Assembly: GCF_963082655.1 (NCBI RefSeq)
Contig: NC_081553.1
Coordinates: 228,804,482 to 228,868,481, forward strand
Length of the DNA: 64,000 nucleotides
Reading direction: 5' to 3'
Origin: Stomoxys calcitrans
Taxonomy: Eukaryota; Arthropoda; Insecta; Diptera; Muscidae
A program made the translations under genes and the position numbers. Of the stretch, positions 44,576 through 56,664 are shown one piece after another; the first letter of the stretch is position 1; every line of letters begins with the position of its first letter. The notes below the pieces were generated by a model, which saw only the letters and a list, made by a program, of their open reading frames with translations, was not told where the DNA came from and searched no databases.

Positions 44576-46755
44576 ATATAGTAAGAATAGTTAGTTTTAA
44601 ATGTTTTGCGAAAAGAAATAGCCAGCTTCTTCGAGAAGTCATAACATAGATATCACTTCATTGATGGACGCGTTAGAATGATTGGTTTCTTCTAAGACCA
44701 TCACGTTAGCACTATTGTGAGTCATATCATAATTTTATGAAAAATATGTTTTTGGAAATATCTGATTGACTCACTACTTTAGACAACTTTAAATCAGTTT
44801 CGAAATAGTCTTTTTTGTGAATTTTAACAATATTTTTTATGGTTTGGCATTTTGTTATGGAAATGATTTTGCAAGGGGTTTTAAGTTATGATATAAGGAA
44901 GAGGCTTTTTAGTGATTTTTTGCAAGAATTTGTAAGAAGAATGGAAAAATTTTTATATATTTTTTAATTAGAAAAAAATTTGGTAATTTGGTTTTCTAGG
45001 GGGCTATCCACGTCTTAAGTCCAGCGATTATCGGGAAGATCCTTATCATATCATATACTCACATATCATATCATATACTCTATAATTTGATTGAGGAATA
45101 TGAAGAATGTTTCGGGAAAGGTTATGAACACAAAAAAAAATGATTTATCGTTTTTTGCAATTTTTTCATAAAAGTAATTTAATTTTTTACGGCTTGATAT
45201 TTAAAAAAAAAATTATTAAAACTAAAAAAAAATATTTTGGAATTTTCAATTTCTGTAGGTTAGGTTAGGTTAAAAACAGGGTGAATTTTTACTGATTTTG
45301 GTAAATATTTTATTATTATTCATAATAATTGAAAAAAATGTAAAAGATTTTTTGCTTGGATATGACTTTTTTGGTAATGCTACCCAAGTCTTTATGCAAT
45401 TTTTAACGATTGCCGAAACATTGTTTATGTGGCATTATATTAGATTATTTTTTATGTTTATTTATGTTCTTTTTCTTTGATGTCAAGAGAAGAATATGTT
45501 TTCGTAGGGATTTTGAGTTATAGTAAAATATGGAATTTTTATTTAGATATATTTTATGTGAATTTTGTAAGGATATTTTTTTATTCATTGTACACATTTC
45601 ATTGTTTTTTCTAAAGTCAAAATATTGAAAAAAAAATCTTTTGTTAATAGTTAGTTTTTAATAGATTTCTTTGGAAATATTTCAAAAAATATTTATAGAA
45701 CAATTTTATTTAATTTTAAGTTTTCAATGGGTGAAATAATAGCATAACAATTTTTTAAAATAAATTTTTTTTTTTTTTGTAAAACTTGAATTTAAATTTA
45801 TATTTGTGTTCTTGATGTATTGAAATACTAATTTTTTTTCTTCAATATTAAAAACAAAGCAAAAAAAAAAATTACCTGGAATCAGCAAGTCCTATTAATT
45901 TTTGGTTGTATTAATTTTCAGGATTGTGATTTTTAAGTTTTATTAAAAAATTATATATAAAAAAAAAATATATAATAAGAAGCAATTCATCAAATCCTTG
46001 AAAGCGGTAGATGGTTCAATCAAATTATTGGATTTGACAAATCAAATTTTCTGAATTTAATTCTCTAAATTTTGAGATTTGGTTAAAAATGTTTTTGTAG
46101 AAATTATTTTGTCGTGTTATAGTTCGAGTTGTTGAAAATCATCAAAGAAACATTACAAAAATATAACGTTTTTAATAAAAACTTTTGTTTTTTCTTGATA
46201 TTTGATATTTTAAAATATTGGTTCGGAAAAGGTATTTTTTCGTTTTTTCATATCTAAATGTAATATGTTTTAAAATGATATATTTTTGTATATTCTGTAT
46301 TCTATTATATTGTGAGTTAACAAGTTAAGCAAAATTTGAATATAAAAAGTGCCACAAAGGTAAAATTGTTTATATAAACAACCAATTTTATTTGCGAAAA
46401 AAAAACTTTATTTTTGAATCATTCATTACATTTGGATGTAAATGTAGAGAATATTTTTGGTTGGTTCGTTAAGCTCAATTTTTGTGTTCAAATTCAATAT
46501 TATTACAAAATTACTTAATTTGGGTATGGAATTTGGATGCTAATTAAACTTGAAATTTATTAATTTTTACATTATTTTAAAGTCAAGAGTTTTCAATTTT
46601 ATGTAGGTTTGATTGCTATATTCTTCGATTAAAAAACGTATTTGAAATGGGGGTATAGAGTAAACATGTTATGTGTTCTGATGTTTAAATGTATATTGTA
46701 CATTGGATAATCTTCAGATATATTAGTGTTAAGGTATTCGAGAACACCGAAATTT
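44576..46755. other. AT-rich noncoding stretch
   Basis: It contains a short fragment at 44660-44710 related to the insertion at 41988-42285. There is a small CATATCATATCATATACT repeat (45045-45080) and a three-copy GGTTA motif (45258-45270). No gene was seen. Confidence 0.4.
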
Positions 46756-46759
46756 TTTT

Positions 46760-47290
46760 GACCTAATTTAACAGATTCGAGCCAAAGATAAGCAAACTTA
46801 ATTTAAAGATGATCATTTTTTTATCATTTAATGAAAATTTCTTTTAGTGAGAGATATTTTCCTTGATATTAGGATTTTTTATTTTTAATGGTAGTTTAAT
46901 AGATGCCTAACTTTGCGTCTTGTTATTGAAGGCAAAAATCGGTCAAATATAGTTGAAAGTTAGAAAATTGACTTTGGGACAAGACAACAGAGTACTTTAT
47001 TAAAGACGCAAAATAGCCTTAGATATAGGAGCAGCTTTAAATGTTTAGTTTTTTTGTTTTTTTTTTTTGAAATAATCAGTGTAGCAAAATTAGAATCAAT
47101 TTTTACCAGATTGTAGTGTCCGTTGGTAAACAGAAAATTAAACTTAAAGATGCCATCTTTATTTTAAGGTTTTGGTTCTTTGGCTTGATTTCATTGATAA
47201 AATCTTACAAATAAGGAAAAAATCTTAAATTTCTGGGCCACCTTTTTTCGGTGTATCAAATTGGGCATGCATTGGGTTGTTAGTAGTACA
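46760..47290 (+). repeat. R-F family, most continuous copy
   Basis: From AACAGATTCGAGCCAAAGAT (46770) through GTCTTGTTATTGAAGGCAAA, AAGACAACAG, TTAAAGACGCAAAATAGCC (47000) and GTGTCCGTTGGTAAACAG to GGAAAAAATCTTAAATT and TTTTTTCGGTGTATC (47255), it is collinear with 56665-57060 joined to 58140-58365. Partial copies lie at 58480-58870 and 11970-12072. No ORF; the ends are undefined, so the class is unknown. Confidence 0.6.
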
Positions 47291-50200
47291 TAGACACTTT
47301 TTCAGCGAATATTCCATTAAGGATCAAGGATTTTATAATTTAAATTTTTAAAATATTTTATTTTTATAAATCCAAAACATATGTTAAAATCCAATCAAAA
47401 GGCCCAAAAACGGGCATGATTAGGTTTTTCCAAATAATTTTTTATATGATCTATGAAAACGTCAGTGAACCATCAATTAAAATTTTTTGAAGATAAAATA
47501 TGTTAAAATTTGGTTTATTTTATAGATACTTGTTTTATTTCTTCATTTAATTTTATGCCGACCTTTACATCCAGTTAAAATTTTTCAAAATAAAAAAAAT
47601 TATCCTCAAAAATCAAGTAAGGAATTGAAAATTTTAACAAAAATAATAGAAGTTTTTAAATTTTTTTCTAAATTTAAAGAACAGTATTAATGACTTTGGT
47701 TGTTTTCGGTGAAAACGTGATCAAACATTTTTTAAAGATCTTTAGAATTTAATATTTTAATATAGTTAATGGTATCTGTATGGAAAAAATCTTCGAAATT
47801 GAAATATTGTTTTCAAAATTTTCGAAATTTTAAACAAATTTAAATATATGAAAACAGTGGCCAAATCACCACATAGGCTTTCATTGCGAATTAAATTTCA
47901 TATCGTCTTCAATGGATGTCTTAACATTTTCATAATAAATTAAAATCATTAGTTTCACTAATGATGGTAAAATTTAACATATACCTTCTTTAATCAGACC
48001 TATTCATTCAAAATCGAAAGAACTAATCCAAAAATAAAGGAACGCAAAGGGGAGTCAGTTTTAATGGTTGTCTTGAAAATTTGCCTGCATTATTCCTAAA
48101 AATTTCCAAATTAGTTTTAACCTCGTAACTTAATTAAGTAAGCAAATTCATAGTTCCTAATGCTGTACTTTAAGCAGCCATAGAAAAAAACCCAGCAAAT
48201 GGGTTGTTACAATCAACTACGGAGTAAAAGTATTCAAATGTGAAACAACATACATGTGGTGTTAATTGAGGCATAAAACATAGTCAAACCGACAATACTT
48301 CTTAAAACATTCATGATGTCAATATATCAAAGTATTGTTACCATTTCTTCATGATCTCTCACATATTTTTTCAAACATTGTACCTTTACGAACTCATTCA
48401 AAGCATACAAATTACATCACAACCTTGTAACCTGGTTTTTCTAATTTTTTTTGTCTTGATAATCCTTTCGCGTTTAAATAATTTCATATTTTACATATTT
48501 TTGTTGTCATATTACAATTCGAATATTTCTTACTATTTTAGAATAAATGTTTTTGAATTTTTGAAAAAGATTGTTTTTCATTACAGTTTTTGTATTCAAA
48601 TATCGTGCTATTAATAAATATAATGCCAATTGATTCTATTTAAATAATACTCAATGTTTTTGTTTTTTTTGAGAATTTACCCAATAAACTCTATAGCCGA
48701 ATAACACGAACTGTTTTGCCAAATTAGTTAAATTAAAATCTTTCATTGCGCTTATAGCTTATCCGTTACGTATATTTTTCGCATTAAACACCTGCTAAAG
48801 AGAAAAAGAAAAGAGAAATATATTAGTAAATGTTTTTTTTTATAAAAAGTAGATTTTTTTTTTAAAAAATAAATTAAATTAATTATAAATAAAACTTTAA
48901 TGTTAAATAAATTAAAAATATATCTGCAATTAAGAAAATCCATGTTCTAAATGCATGTTAATAATAGATAGATATGATTTGGATTTTTAATACTTTTTTT
49001 ATTTCAAATACTATTTAATGAAATTGTTATTTTTAAGGCAATTTGGCATTATGTGTTTTTAAGTACATACGTTGTTTTATATTTAGAATATTTTTTTGGT
49101 TTTACGTTACACTAATTTTTGTAATGTATATTAATCTGAAGTTCGTACTAAGAATTTTGGTTGAAATTTATCAATACTTTGGGAATAAATTTATTATAAG
49201 TTGAAAAAAAAATTTTTTTTTAGAATTAAAAGTAAATCGGACAATTTTTCTTCATTAAAATATATATATACTTAAAATATATATATACTTTGGTTTTCTT
49301 TGCTTGCAGATTTAAAAACTGAATATATTAGGGGAAAGAAACATTGTATTTTAAGTGTGTAAAATAGGTTGTATTGGTTATTATGTTTATCAGTTTCTAG
49401 AACTATAAATTTGGTTTTGTTGTTGTTTCTAAAAGTCAGTCAGTTATGATGAATGAATTTGGAGAATTTGTTGAAGAATGCTTTTAATGAAAAGGCAAAT
49501 AAGGAAGTCTTAGATTTTTGTTACTTTTTTCTGATATCATGTTGTTGTTAGTAATGCAACTAATATTTAGGTAGAAACATTATAAAGTCTTGTTGTTGTA
49601 AAATTATCTTTTGTGTTGTTATAAGTAATGTCTAAAAAACATGAAAAAGGTTACTGTAGTTTGAGCTGGCTCATGCCCTAACTTTTTTAACATCTTACTC
49701 TCTGGGAAATGTTTTATACAGAAGTGGGTTGTAAAATCGAAACTTCAAAACTGTCTTTTTACTTTTTGTCAAATTTTAGTAAAAACTAAAAAAAAAATTT
49801 AACTACAGAAGAAAGTAAAATTTTTTTACACAGCCTTGTTTTTTATAGTGTTTTAATTTTTATATATTATAACATATAAAATAATGTTTATATAATTTGT
49901 AATAATTCGATTTGAAAAAAATCTTTAGATTCCATTGTATTCAGTAGTTAGTGTCTTTAAATGTGTAATTGGTTTTATTTTTTTTTATATACTCCCATTT
50001 CATTTGTTTATTTATATAATCTTTATTATTAATAATGTAAGAATACTAGTAGTAGAAGCCACTGGCTACAATCACTATCTGTTTTTTTTTTTATTATAAT
50101 AAAATATTAGTGGTTCACTTTACCTTTGATTTACTTAACTGTTTTGTTAAATTGTCTTATTCTTAATCGTTTTTGCACCTACTCATTCTGGTGTAAAAAC

Positions 50201-50916
50201 GATAAGGATTTTTATATGACAGTATGTGTGGTATATTTCAATGCTAAAGCTTAACATTCGATTGGAATTTGTGTAAACTATTTGAGTTTATCTAAAAAAA
50301 ATTAAGATTTTAAAGTATTTGTTGGTGATTTTTGTATTAAAACCTAAATTCGATGGAGAATGAACATCCAAACTTGTAATTAAAAAAAAATATTTAAATC
50401 ATAATTTTATGTAATTTTTAATCCTTCTTGTTTTGCAACTTTATTCTGGTTGTTCCATTTTGTGGTTGGATTTTGTTTTGTCCGGCTCAAACCAATATAG
50501 ACTTTATTTTGTTTCTTTTAAAATAGAAAGCAAAATTATTTTTAATTGAAAAAAAATGATTTTTTAGTTCAATCCTTTTTCTAGAGAACGTTAAGTCTTT
50601 TGTATTTTTTTAGTGCTTCTTCTAAGTTTTCATTCCTAAAAAATTAATTAAGAATACTATATTGTATATTGTTGACCTATCCACGAAATTAATTAAGAAT
50701 TTTGCATAAACTTGTTGTATTATTAAGGATCAATTTCTGAAGTTTTGTGGTTTCCTGTACTTATTTAATGAGTTTCGCCAAAATTAGGGATTTTTTCAAG
50801 GAATATTTCGTATAGGGAATAGCAAGACGTCTCTTATACCAATGAGCCCTGTCCTTTAATTTTTTTTTAATTATAAGGGATCTCTCTTTTTTAATTGAAC
50901 GATTGACACCTCTTCG
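47291..50916. other. AT-rich noncoding stretch
   Basis: It is composed mainly of A and T runs. Open frames at 48351-48614 and 48752-48943 are low-complexity. No motif, RNA gene or shared repeat was recognised. Confidence 0.45.
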
Positions 50917-52484
50917 TACACAGAAAAAACTATTACAAAAATTCTTTCAATTAAAAATTTAATTGAAAATAAAAAAGTTTTCGGTTAAATTAATAAATCA
51001 TAAAATTTAATTGAAAAAAAAAATTGTTTTCAATTAAAAATTTTATAGAATCAATTATATTTTAATTGAATCTGAATTTATTATACCCTTCGCCATACGA
51101 TGGGGAAATACTAATTTCGTCATTCTGTTTGTAACACCTCGAAATATGCGTGTAAGACCTCATGAAGTATATATATTCTTGATCATCGTGACATTCTAAG
51201 TCGATCTAGCCACGTCCGTCTGTCTGTCGAAAGCACGCTAACTTTCGAAGGAGTAAAGCTAGCAGCTTGAAATTTTGCAGAAATACTTTTTATTAGTGAA
51301 GGTCGGTTGGGACTGTAAATGGGCCAAATCCGTCCATGTGAAATTTTGCATGAGGTATTTTGTTATGAATTCCAATAACAATAAATTTGAGTGAGTCAAT
51401 CATTTTTTTCTAAATTATGGTAGCTAGACATAAACCCGTCTCACTACTCTTTGTTTTATAAATAACGGAAATAAAATTTTCCGTTCCATTTTAAGGAGTG
51501 ATCATGCACCCAAACATGAACCTCGAATTCGTGTTCCAGGAGTTTTAAATATGTGAACCATGTTGGATCGAAATTGAGTGTGCGCCCTATACTGCGCGCT
51601 TTTCGCAAAAATTTGTATATAACAATTGAAAAAATTTTTAATTGATCCCATCAAAAAATTATTTGGATATGTCAAAAACTTCAATCATTTTTTTTATTGA
51701 TTCGATTAAAAAATTAAGTAAAAATTTCAATAATTTTTTTAATTAAATCAATTCAAAAATTAATTGGCAATTTGATTTTGTTTTTTACTTTTTTCATTGA
51801 ATATCCAATTTTTTTTTTACGGAAAATTGTTTCAATCGCCTTTTCAATAACTGTTATTAATATTATCATTTTCGTGATTGAAGCAGTTTCAATTTAAAAA
51901 TTAATTACGTGATTTATTTATTTGGTTTAATGAATACCTACACAACAATATTAAATCTTATAGTTATAGTGCAGGCTTATAAGAACAGTCATATATCCTT
52001 TTTAAGAAATAATAAAACAATTTTTAAAGGAATAAACATTTTCGAATATCATTATAGAACAAATTTAAAATAAACTTTAGAATTTTGGAAAATAGTTATA
52101 AAATTTGAAAACAGCTAATATCGAAGAAAAATGGATTTTTTTTTTAAATTGACGCATTGCTGATGTTTTGGATATTGTCAGGAAGTGTATACCAAAGACG
52201 TATGGTACTCGTATAAAACTGCCATTCAGATACTAAGCTCGTTCTTCTAATAGGGACAAGTTTCCTACCCCTTCTAGATCGGGCAAATATTTATTTGTCA
52301 TAGAGGCATTTAGGTGTTTGCTTCCAAATGAAACTCCTCTACTACGAAACTATAGCCATAAAGGGAAGTATCCAAGTGAGAAACATGTTGAGTTGTTCTT
52401 ATATACCATAGACATACTAAATAATGCTGTTGAATACTACTTTTAATTACGTGATTGAAACCGATTTTTATTTTTTTCCGTGTA
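50917..52484. mobile_element. Possible TIR element with AATTAAA-rich subterminal repeats, carrying nested insertions
   Basis: The left end is TACACAGAAAAAAC (50917-50930), and the right end TTTTTTTCCGTGTA (52471-52484) is its near reverse complement. Inside, both sides carry runs of TCAATTAAAAATTTAATTGA-type palindromic motifs (50950-51070 and 51610-51900) and GATTGAAAC near the right end. The middle holds an R-A fragment (51080-51375) and unassigned sequence (51376-51600, 51930-52440). There is no transposase and the TIR is short, so this remains a proposal. Confidence 0.4.
51080..51375. repeat. R-A terminal fragment, forward orientation
   Basis: TTATACCCTTCGCCATACG, ATGGGG, CGTCATTCTGTTTGTAACACC, AGTCGATCTAGCCACG and AGCTTGAAATTTTGCAG lie in R-A order, interrupting the AATTAAA-rich element around it. 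Confidence 0.7.
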
Positions 52485-53190
52485 TAAAGTTTTACCTGTT
52501 GAGAAGATAAACATCGCTGATAATTTTTTGAAATTTCTCGAAAGGATTCCAGCTTTAGGGCTCAAAGTCATATGTAGGCATGCTAATTTTATAGGGTTTC
52601 AATAACTTCTCAAAAAATTCTTTGAGCATATCGCAAATTTTTTGAAAACTTGAGTAAAAAAAATCGATTTTTTTTAAATGAACGTTAAATATTATAAATA
52701 ATTTAATTTTGGCTTATTACTTTTTTTGTTAAAAATTTGTGTTTTTTTAGTTTTATTGAAATACTATAAAATAATATTTTGTACTGCCAATCAGAATGAA
52801 ATTTTTTAAAAAAGACCAACAAATTATTCACAATAAAATATCTTATTAGAAACATCCATAGATTTACTCATGAAATTTTTTTAATACATCTGCTTGCAAT
52901 GTTTTTTTTTGCGTTTAGTTTTCCCTGAGGACGCCATTTTTTGAGTCAATGCATTGTGGGGTGGGTTGTTGAATGTATGCCAAAGAGAGAAATTAAGGGT
53001 TATTTGGTGGTATTTTCGCTTAATGATTTCTTAACCTTGGCCGTTTCTTTTCATTTGGTTCCAATGACTTAAATTAACATTTAGATTTATATGTTGTTGA
53101 GGTGGGATGTATTACTTGTTGGTTTGATATAAAAAAAATTTCTATTTATTTTGTGTGCCTGGTATGGTTGGTCAATGAATTTACTATTTA
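52485..53190. other. AT-rich noncoding stretch
   Basis: No gene or repeat family was recognised. Confidence 0.4.
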
Positions 53191-53191
53191 C

Positions 53192-53334
53192 GTTATTGTT
53201 TTTTCCCAAAAAGGAAAGAGTCGAGATAATTTGACCAAGGGAATGAATATCACAAGAAATTATATCACATTTCTTGTAATATTCATTCTGTTGGTCAAAA
53301 AAGCTCGTCTCTTTCCCTCTTCGGGAAAAAATAC
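53192..53334. repeat. Short foldback hairpin with 67-base arms
   Basis: The left arm (53192-53260) and right arm (53269-53334) are reverse complements with about a dozen mismatches and an 8-base loop (TATATCAC). GAATGAATATCACAAGAAAT in the left arm mirrors ATTTCTTGTAATATTCATTC in the right. A lone arm occurs at 39931-39999, so this is a repeated unit, probably a foldback MITE. The overlapping open frames on both strands simply read the palindrome. Confidence 0.75.
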
Positions 53335-54235
53335 TAAGGTAAAATAAATTTTGTTTTGCGCAACTAACATTATTGTGCGCACTTCTTATCATTGATATAC
53401 AACATGAAATTAAATATTGAATAATAATAAATAAATATCCACGAACATCTCATCTCATCATCAGTTTTGGTAAAATTTTTAAGGATATTTCGAATACTTA
53501 GAAATTGAGAGTCATTTTGGAGAAAGAGTCAGCAATCTTTGGCTCAAGATCTTTACCAAAATCCTTGTTAAACATCTTCGATTATTATAAATATTTTTTA
53601 ATTATTATAATCTTCTTTAATTATTATAATTTTTTTTTTTTTTTTCATTTTAAAATTATATTTTTGTTTTTCGTTAATTCATTTTGTACTGTATATCCAC
53701 TCTTTTATAAACTTTTGGCAGGTAATTATAGCTGTGTAGTTTTGTTTTTTTTTGTATAATTTTTGATAGGCCTTTGTGTCATCTAATCATTTTCCCATTA
53801 TAAGAATCAAAGCTGTGAAATCCTAGAGATTTCATTTCATCTTATCCCTTTCAATTCGGGAATCAAAGATGCAATACATGTAAAAAAAAAAATAAATGAT
53901 TGAAGAATTCACACATACTTCAATCATATGTAAATATTGAAAGATTTTTGTTTTAAAAATTTCAATTAATTAAGAATTACTTCCACATTTTGTCATAGGC
54001 AAAGGAAATCAGTAGTTTATATGTGAGTCAAGTAATCAGAAGTTTATATGTGTCAGGCGATGTGGAACGGAAAACTTTTATTAACGTTTTGAAATTCAAA
54101 GTCTATACCTTTCATTTATCCATGATTTTGTTATATATTAACAAATCTAAAATAAATGCAAATAAATGTCCAATGTGATCGCAATGCAATTACTACCCCA
54201 AAGTGATAACATATTACTGATGGTTTTATATGAAT
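53335..54235. other. AT-rich noncoding stretch
   Basis: It contains long T tracts (53630-53645) and nothing else recognisable. Confidence 0.4.
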
Positions 54236-54239
54236 ACTG

Positions 54240-54560
54240 GTTTTTTTAGGTTTCTGATTAGGAAGGAAGTTCTCCCGAATGCTTCACTATTTCGATTCAT
54301 GAACTTGCATCGATGTTCTGCTTTGGTAGCTGGACTTCACTCCAAAAAAAGTAGCATAAACATCCTGTTTTATGTCTTTGACATTTACTGTCATTATTTT
54401 CTTTACACTTTATGGTTTTTAGGTTTCCGAATACTTCACAATTTTAACTCATGGAGGTCAAACTTGCATCAACGTTCTGGTTTGGTGGCTTGACTTCACT
54501 CAAATAAAAGTAGCATACTCTGACATTTACTGTCATTATTTTCTTTAAACTATCATCGTG
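54240..54560. repeat. Tandem duplication, about 170-190-base unit, two copies
   Basis: Both copies carry TTTTTAGGTTTC, CTTCAC, AACTTGCATC, ACGTTCTG or ATGTTCTG, then GACTTCACTC, AAAAGTAGCATA, TGACATTTACTGTC and ATTATTTTCTTTA. They start near 54242 and 54414. The overlapping 87-codon frame is therefore repeat-derived. Confidence 0.7.
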
Positions 54561-55355
54561 TTTTTTTTAGTTGTGAAATTTTTAGACTATCATTAAATTT
54601 TTTTTTTAAACAATAATTTTAAGTTAATGATTTTATGTTTCATTTTTTATTTTTTTGAAAATTTTAAGGAATATGTAATTGTGGAAGCGAATATACAAGA
54701 GTAGTTATTTCTTCGTATATTTGCTTGCAGAACCACATGAAAAATATTGCAAAGGTAGAAGTTATACAAATGCCATCTCTGATTTCAAAATTACATGTAT
54801 TCTTAAATGCTTGTGTTTTAAGAATGCATGGAAGTTCGAAATTCTTATGCAATTCAAAGATTTAAATGAATTTTGTTAATATTTTTATATGACAAAAAAA
54901 TTCTTTTTTTTAATTTTTTTTCAAAAATATTTTTTTGCTAATTACAACTTGAAAGTCGAATATTCTCATTGTCCTAAAGAAAATTCAAGTTCAAGTTCAT
55001 TTTCACTACTAGTGTTTCATATTTATTAAAAATTTAGAAAAGCTAAAATACATTTTTACTTTATCGATACAAATTATTAAATTAATATGTCATTCTTCAG
55101 AAAATATTTAAATTTGTTATATTTAAAATCCATTTAAAAAAATAATTAATAACTGTTTAGAATGCAAATTATTACATTTGTCATTCATGATTCACTAAAA
55201 TGAGATTGTGGAAGAAGATTAGCCCACATGTGATTTTTATGTTTTCGATTTTAATGAAGTTTCATATATCTGTTATTTAAAGTATTTATGTTGATGCATC
55301 AGTTTATTTAAAATTGTTTGTTTTTTAATTACCAATGAAAACAATTAAATACAAA
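54561..55355. other. AT-rich noncoding stretch
   Basis: No gene was seen. 54680-54860 is more complex, with opposing open frames of 62-66 codons, neither with a known motif. Confidence 0.4.
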
Positions 55356-55357
55356 TA

Positions 55358-55617
55358 TTGGATTGCCCAAAAAGTAATTGCGGATTTTTTGAAAGAAAGT
55401 TAATGCATTTTTAATAAAATTTAGAATGAACTTTAATCAAAACTTAGAATGAACTTTAATCAAATATACTTTTTTACACTTTTTTTTCTAAAGCAAGCTA
55501 AAAGTAACAGCTGGTAACTGACAGAAAAAAGAATGCAATTACAGAGTCACAAGCTGTGAAAAAATTTGTCAACGCCGACTATATGAAAAATCCGCAATTA
55601 ATTTTTGGGCAACCCAA
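55358..55617. mobile_element. MITE-1 copy C, complete
   Basis: TTGGATTGCCCAAAAAGTAA at the left and TTTTTGGGCAACCCAA at the right form the TIRs, with TA on both sides (55356-55357 and 55618-55619). The inside matches copies A and B, but a 22-base piece (TTAGAATGAACTTTAATCAAA) is duplicated at 55420-55462. Length is 260 bases. Confidence 0.85.
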
Positions 55618-55619
55618 TA

Positions 55620-56660
55620 TTATTAATTTTTCACAGCCACCAAAAAGTTATCCAGAAATCTGCGACCGAATCACCACATACATGATCGAGAGCGCTTTAA
55701 TATCGAATGAAATTTAATTTCGTAATTAATGGGTGTTATACCACAAATTTATATACAAAAATTTTTATGTCCAAATTTTTACACCCTACACCCCTACTGT
55801 TGATAAATAATACTAGATTTAAACATTCGCGTTCTTTAATTTAAAAAATTTCCTTCAATAAAGAGAAAAATTATTCACAATAGAGATATTTCGAACGATT
55901 CGTCCTCAAAATCGGAAGGAAAGCTTATTTTGGAGCTAAATTAGGTTATGACCGATGTACAGCTAACTTGCCCAAGCATTGGTATTCATAACAGAATTCA
56001 GATAGCATTGTGCCCAAAACGTCCTCAAAATCGGAAGAAAAGCCTATATTAGAACTATATTAGATTTTCGTCGCGATTCCTTGGAACCGAAAATAACGTA
56101 AATTGAGACATTGCTGTTTTTTCTAGAGTTTCAGATTATTATTTCGACTAGTTACAAATGTACTGATGAAGTAAATATACCCGCATTCTATGAAGGAGAG
56201 TACGCAAATCATTCAAATATATCTGTGGAAATATGCCAATAACTCGTAAAATATCCAAATTTTTGTATATAAATTTAGGTAAATATTAAAAGAAGGTAAG
56301 TTCGTTCTATTAATGTTTGCCTTAATTTATTGTCGTAGGGTATTTTTTGCGATTTTTTAAACGTTTTTAAATTTTGTAATTTCGATTTATGGGGTTTTTT
56401 CATATTTAAGGTTTATTTTCCCAAAATTTGTAAATGTTTAAAATTTATAAAAAAGGATCTTAATGTGAAAATCATCATCATCATGGAAAGGTTTTGAAAT
56501 CGGATCCTGTTTAGTAAACTTCATCAGTTCCAGAACTTCACAATAAATAATATACTGGTACGAATTTAGCTATTATATTGCTTTTCGATCTTAGTTTGTA
56601 AATATATATCTAAAAGGGGACCAAATTCCTTATATGTTTTGTATTCACTATTTACACTAA
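55620..56660. repeat. Mostly unassigned AT-rich DNA with a degenerate R-A/R-B-like patch (about 55780-56220)
   Basis: The patch contains ACACCCTACACCCCTACTG (55789), two copies of GTCCTCAAAATCGGAAG (55901, 56020) and GTTATGACCGATGTAC. It ends with CATTCTATGAAGGAG, reminiscent of the R-A end module. The rest is AT-rich without features. Confidence 0.35.
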
Positions 56661-56664
56661 ACAA

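Noticed and set aside
45256..45275. GGTTAGGTTAGGTTA resembling the insect telomere repeat TTAGG
   Set aside because: Only about three units, and flies do not use TTAGG telomeres; a chance or repeat-derived short run.
53102..53392. Overlapping open frames of 81 and 101 codons on opposite strands
   Set aside because: Both are produced by the palindrome at 53192-53334.
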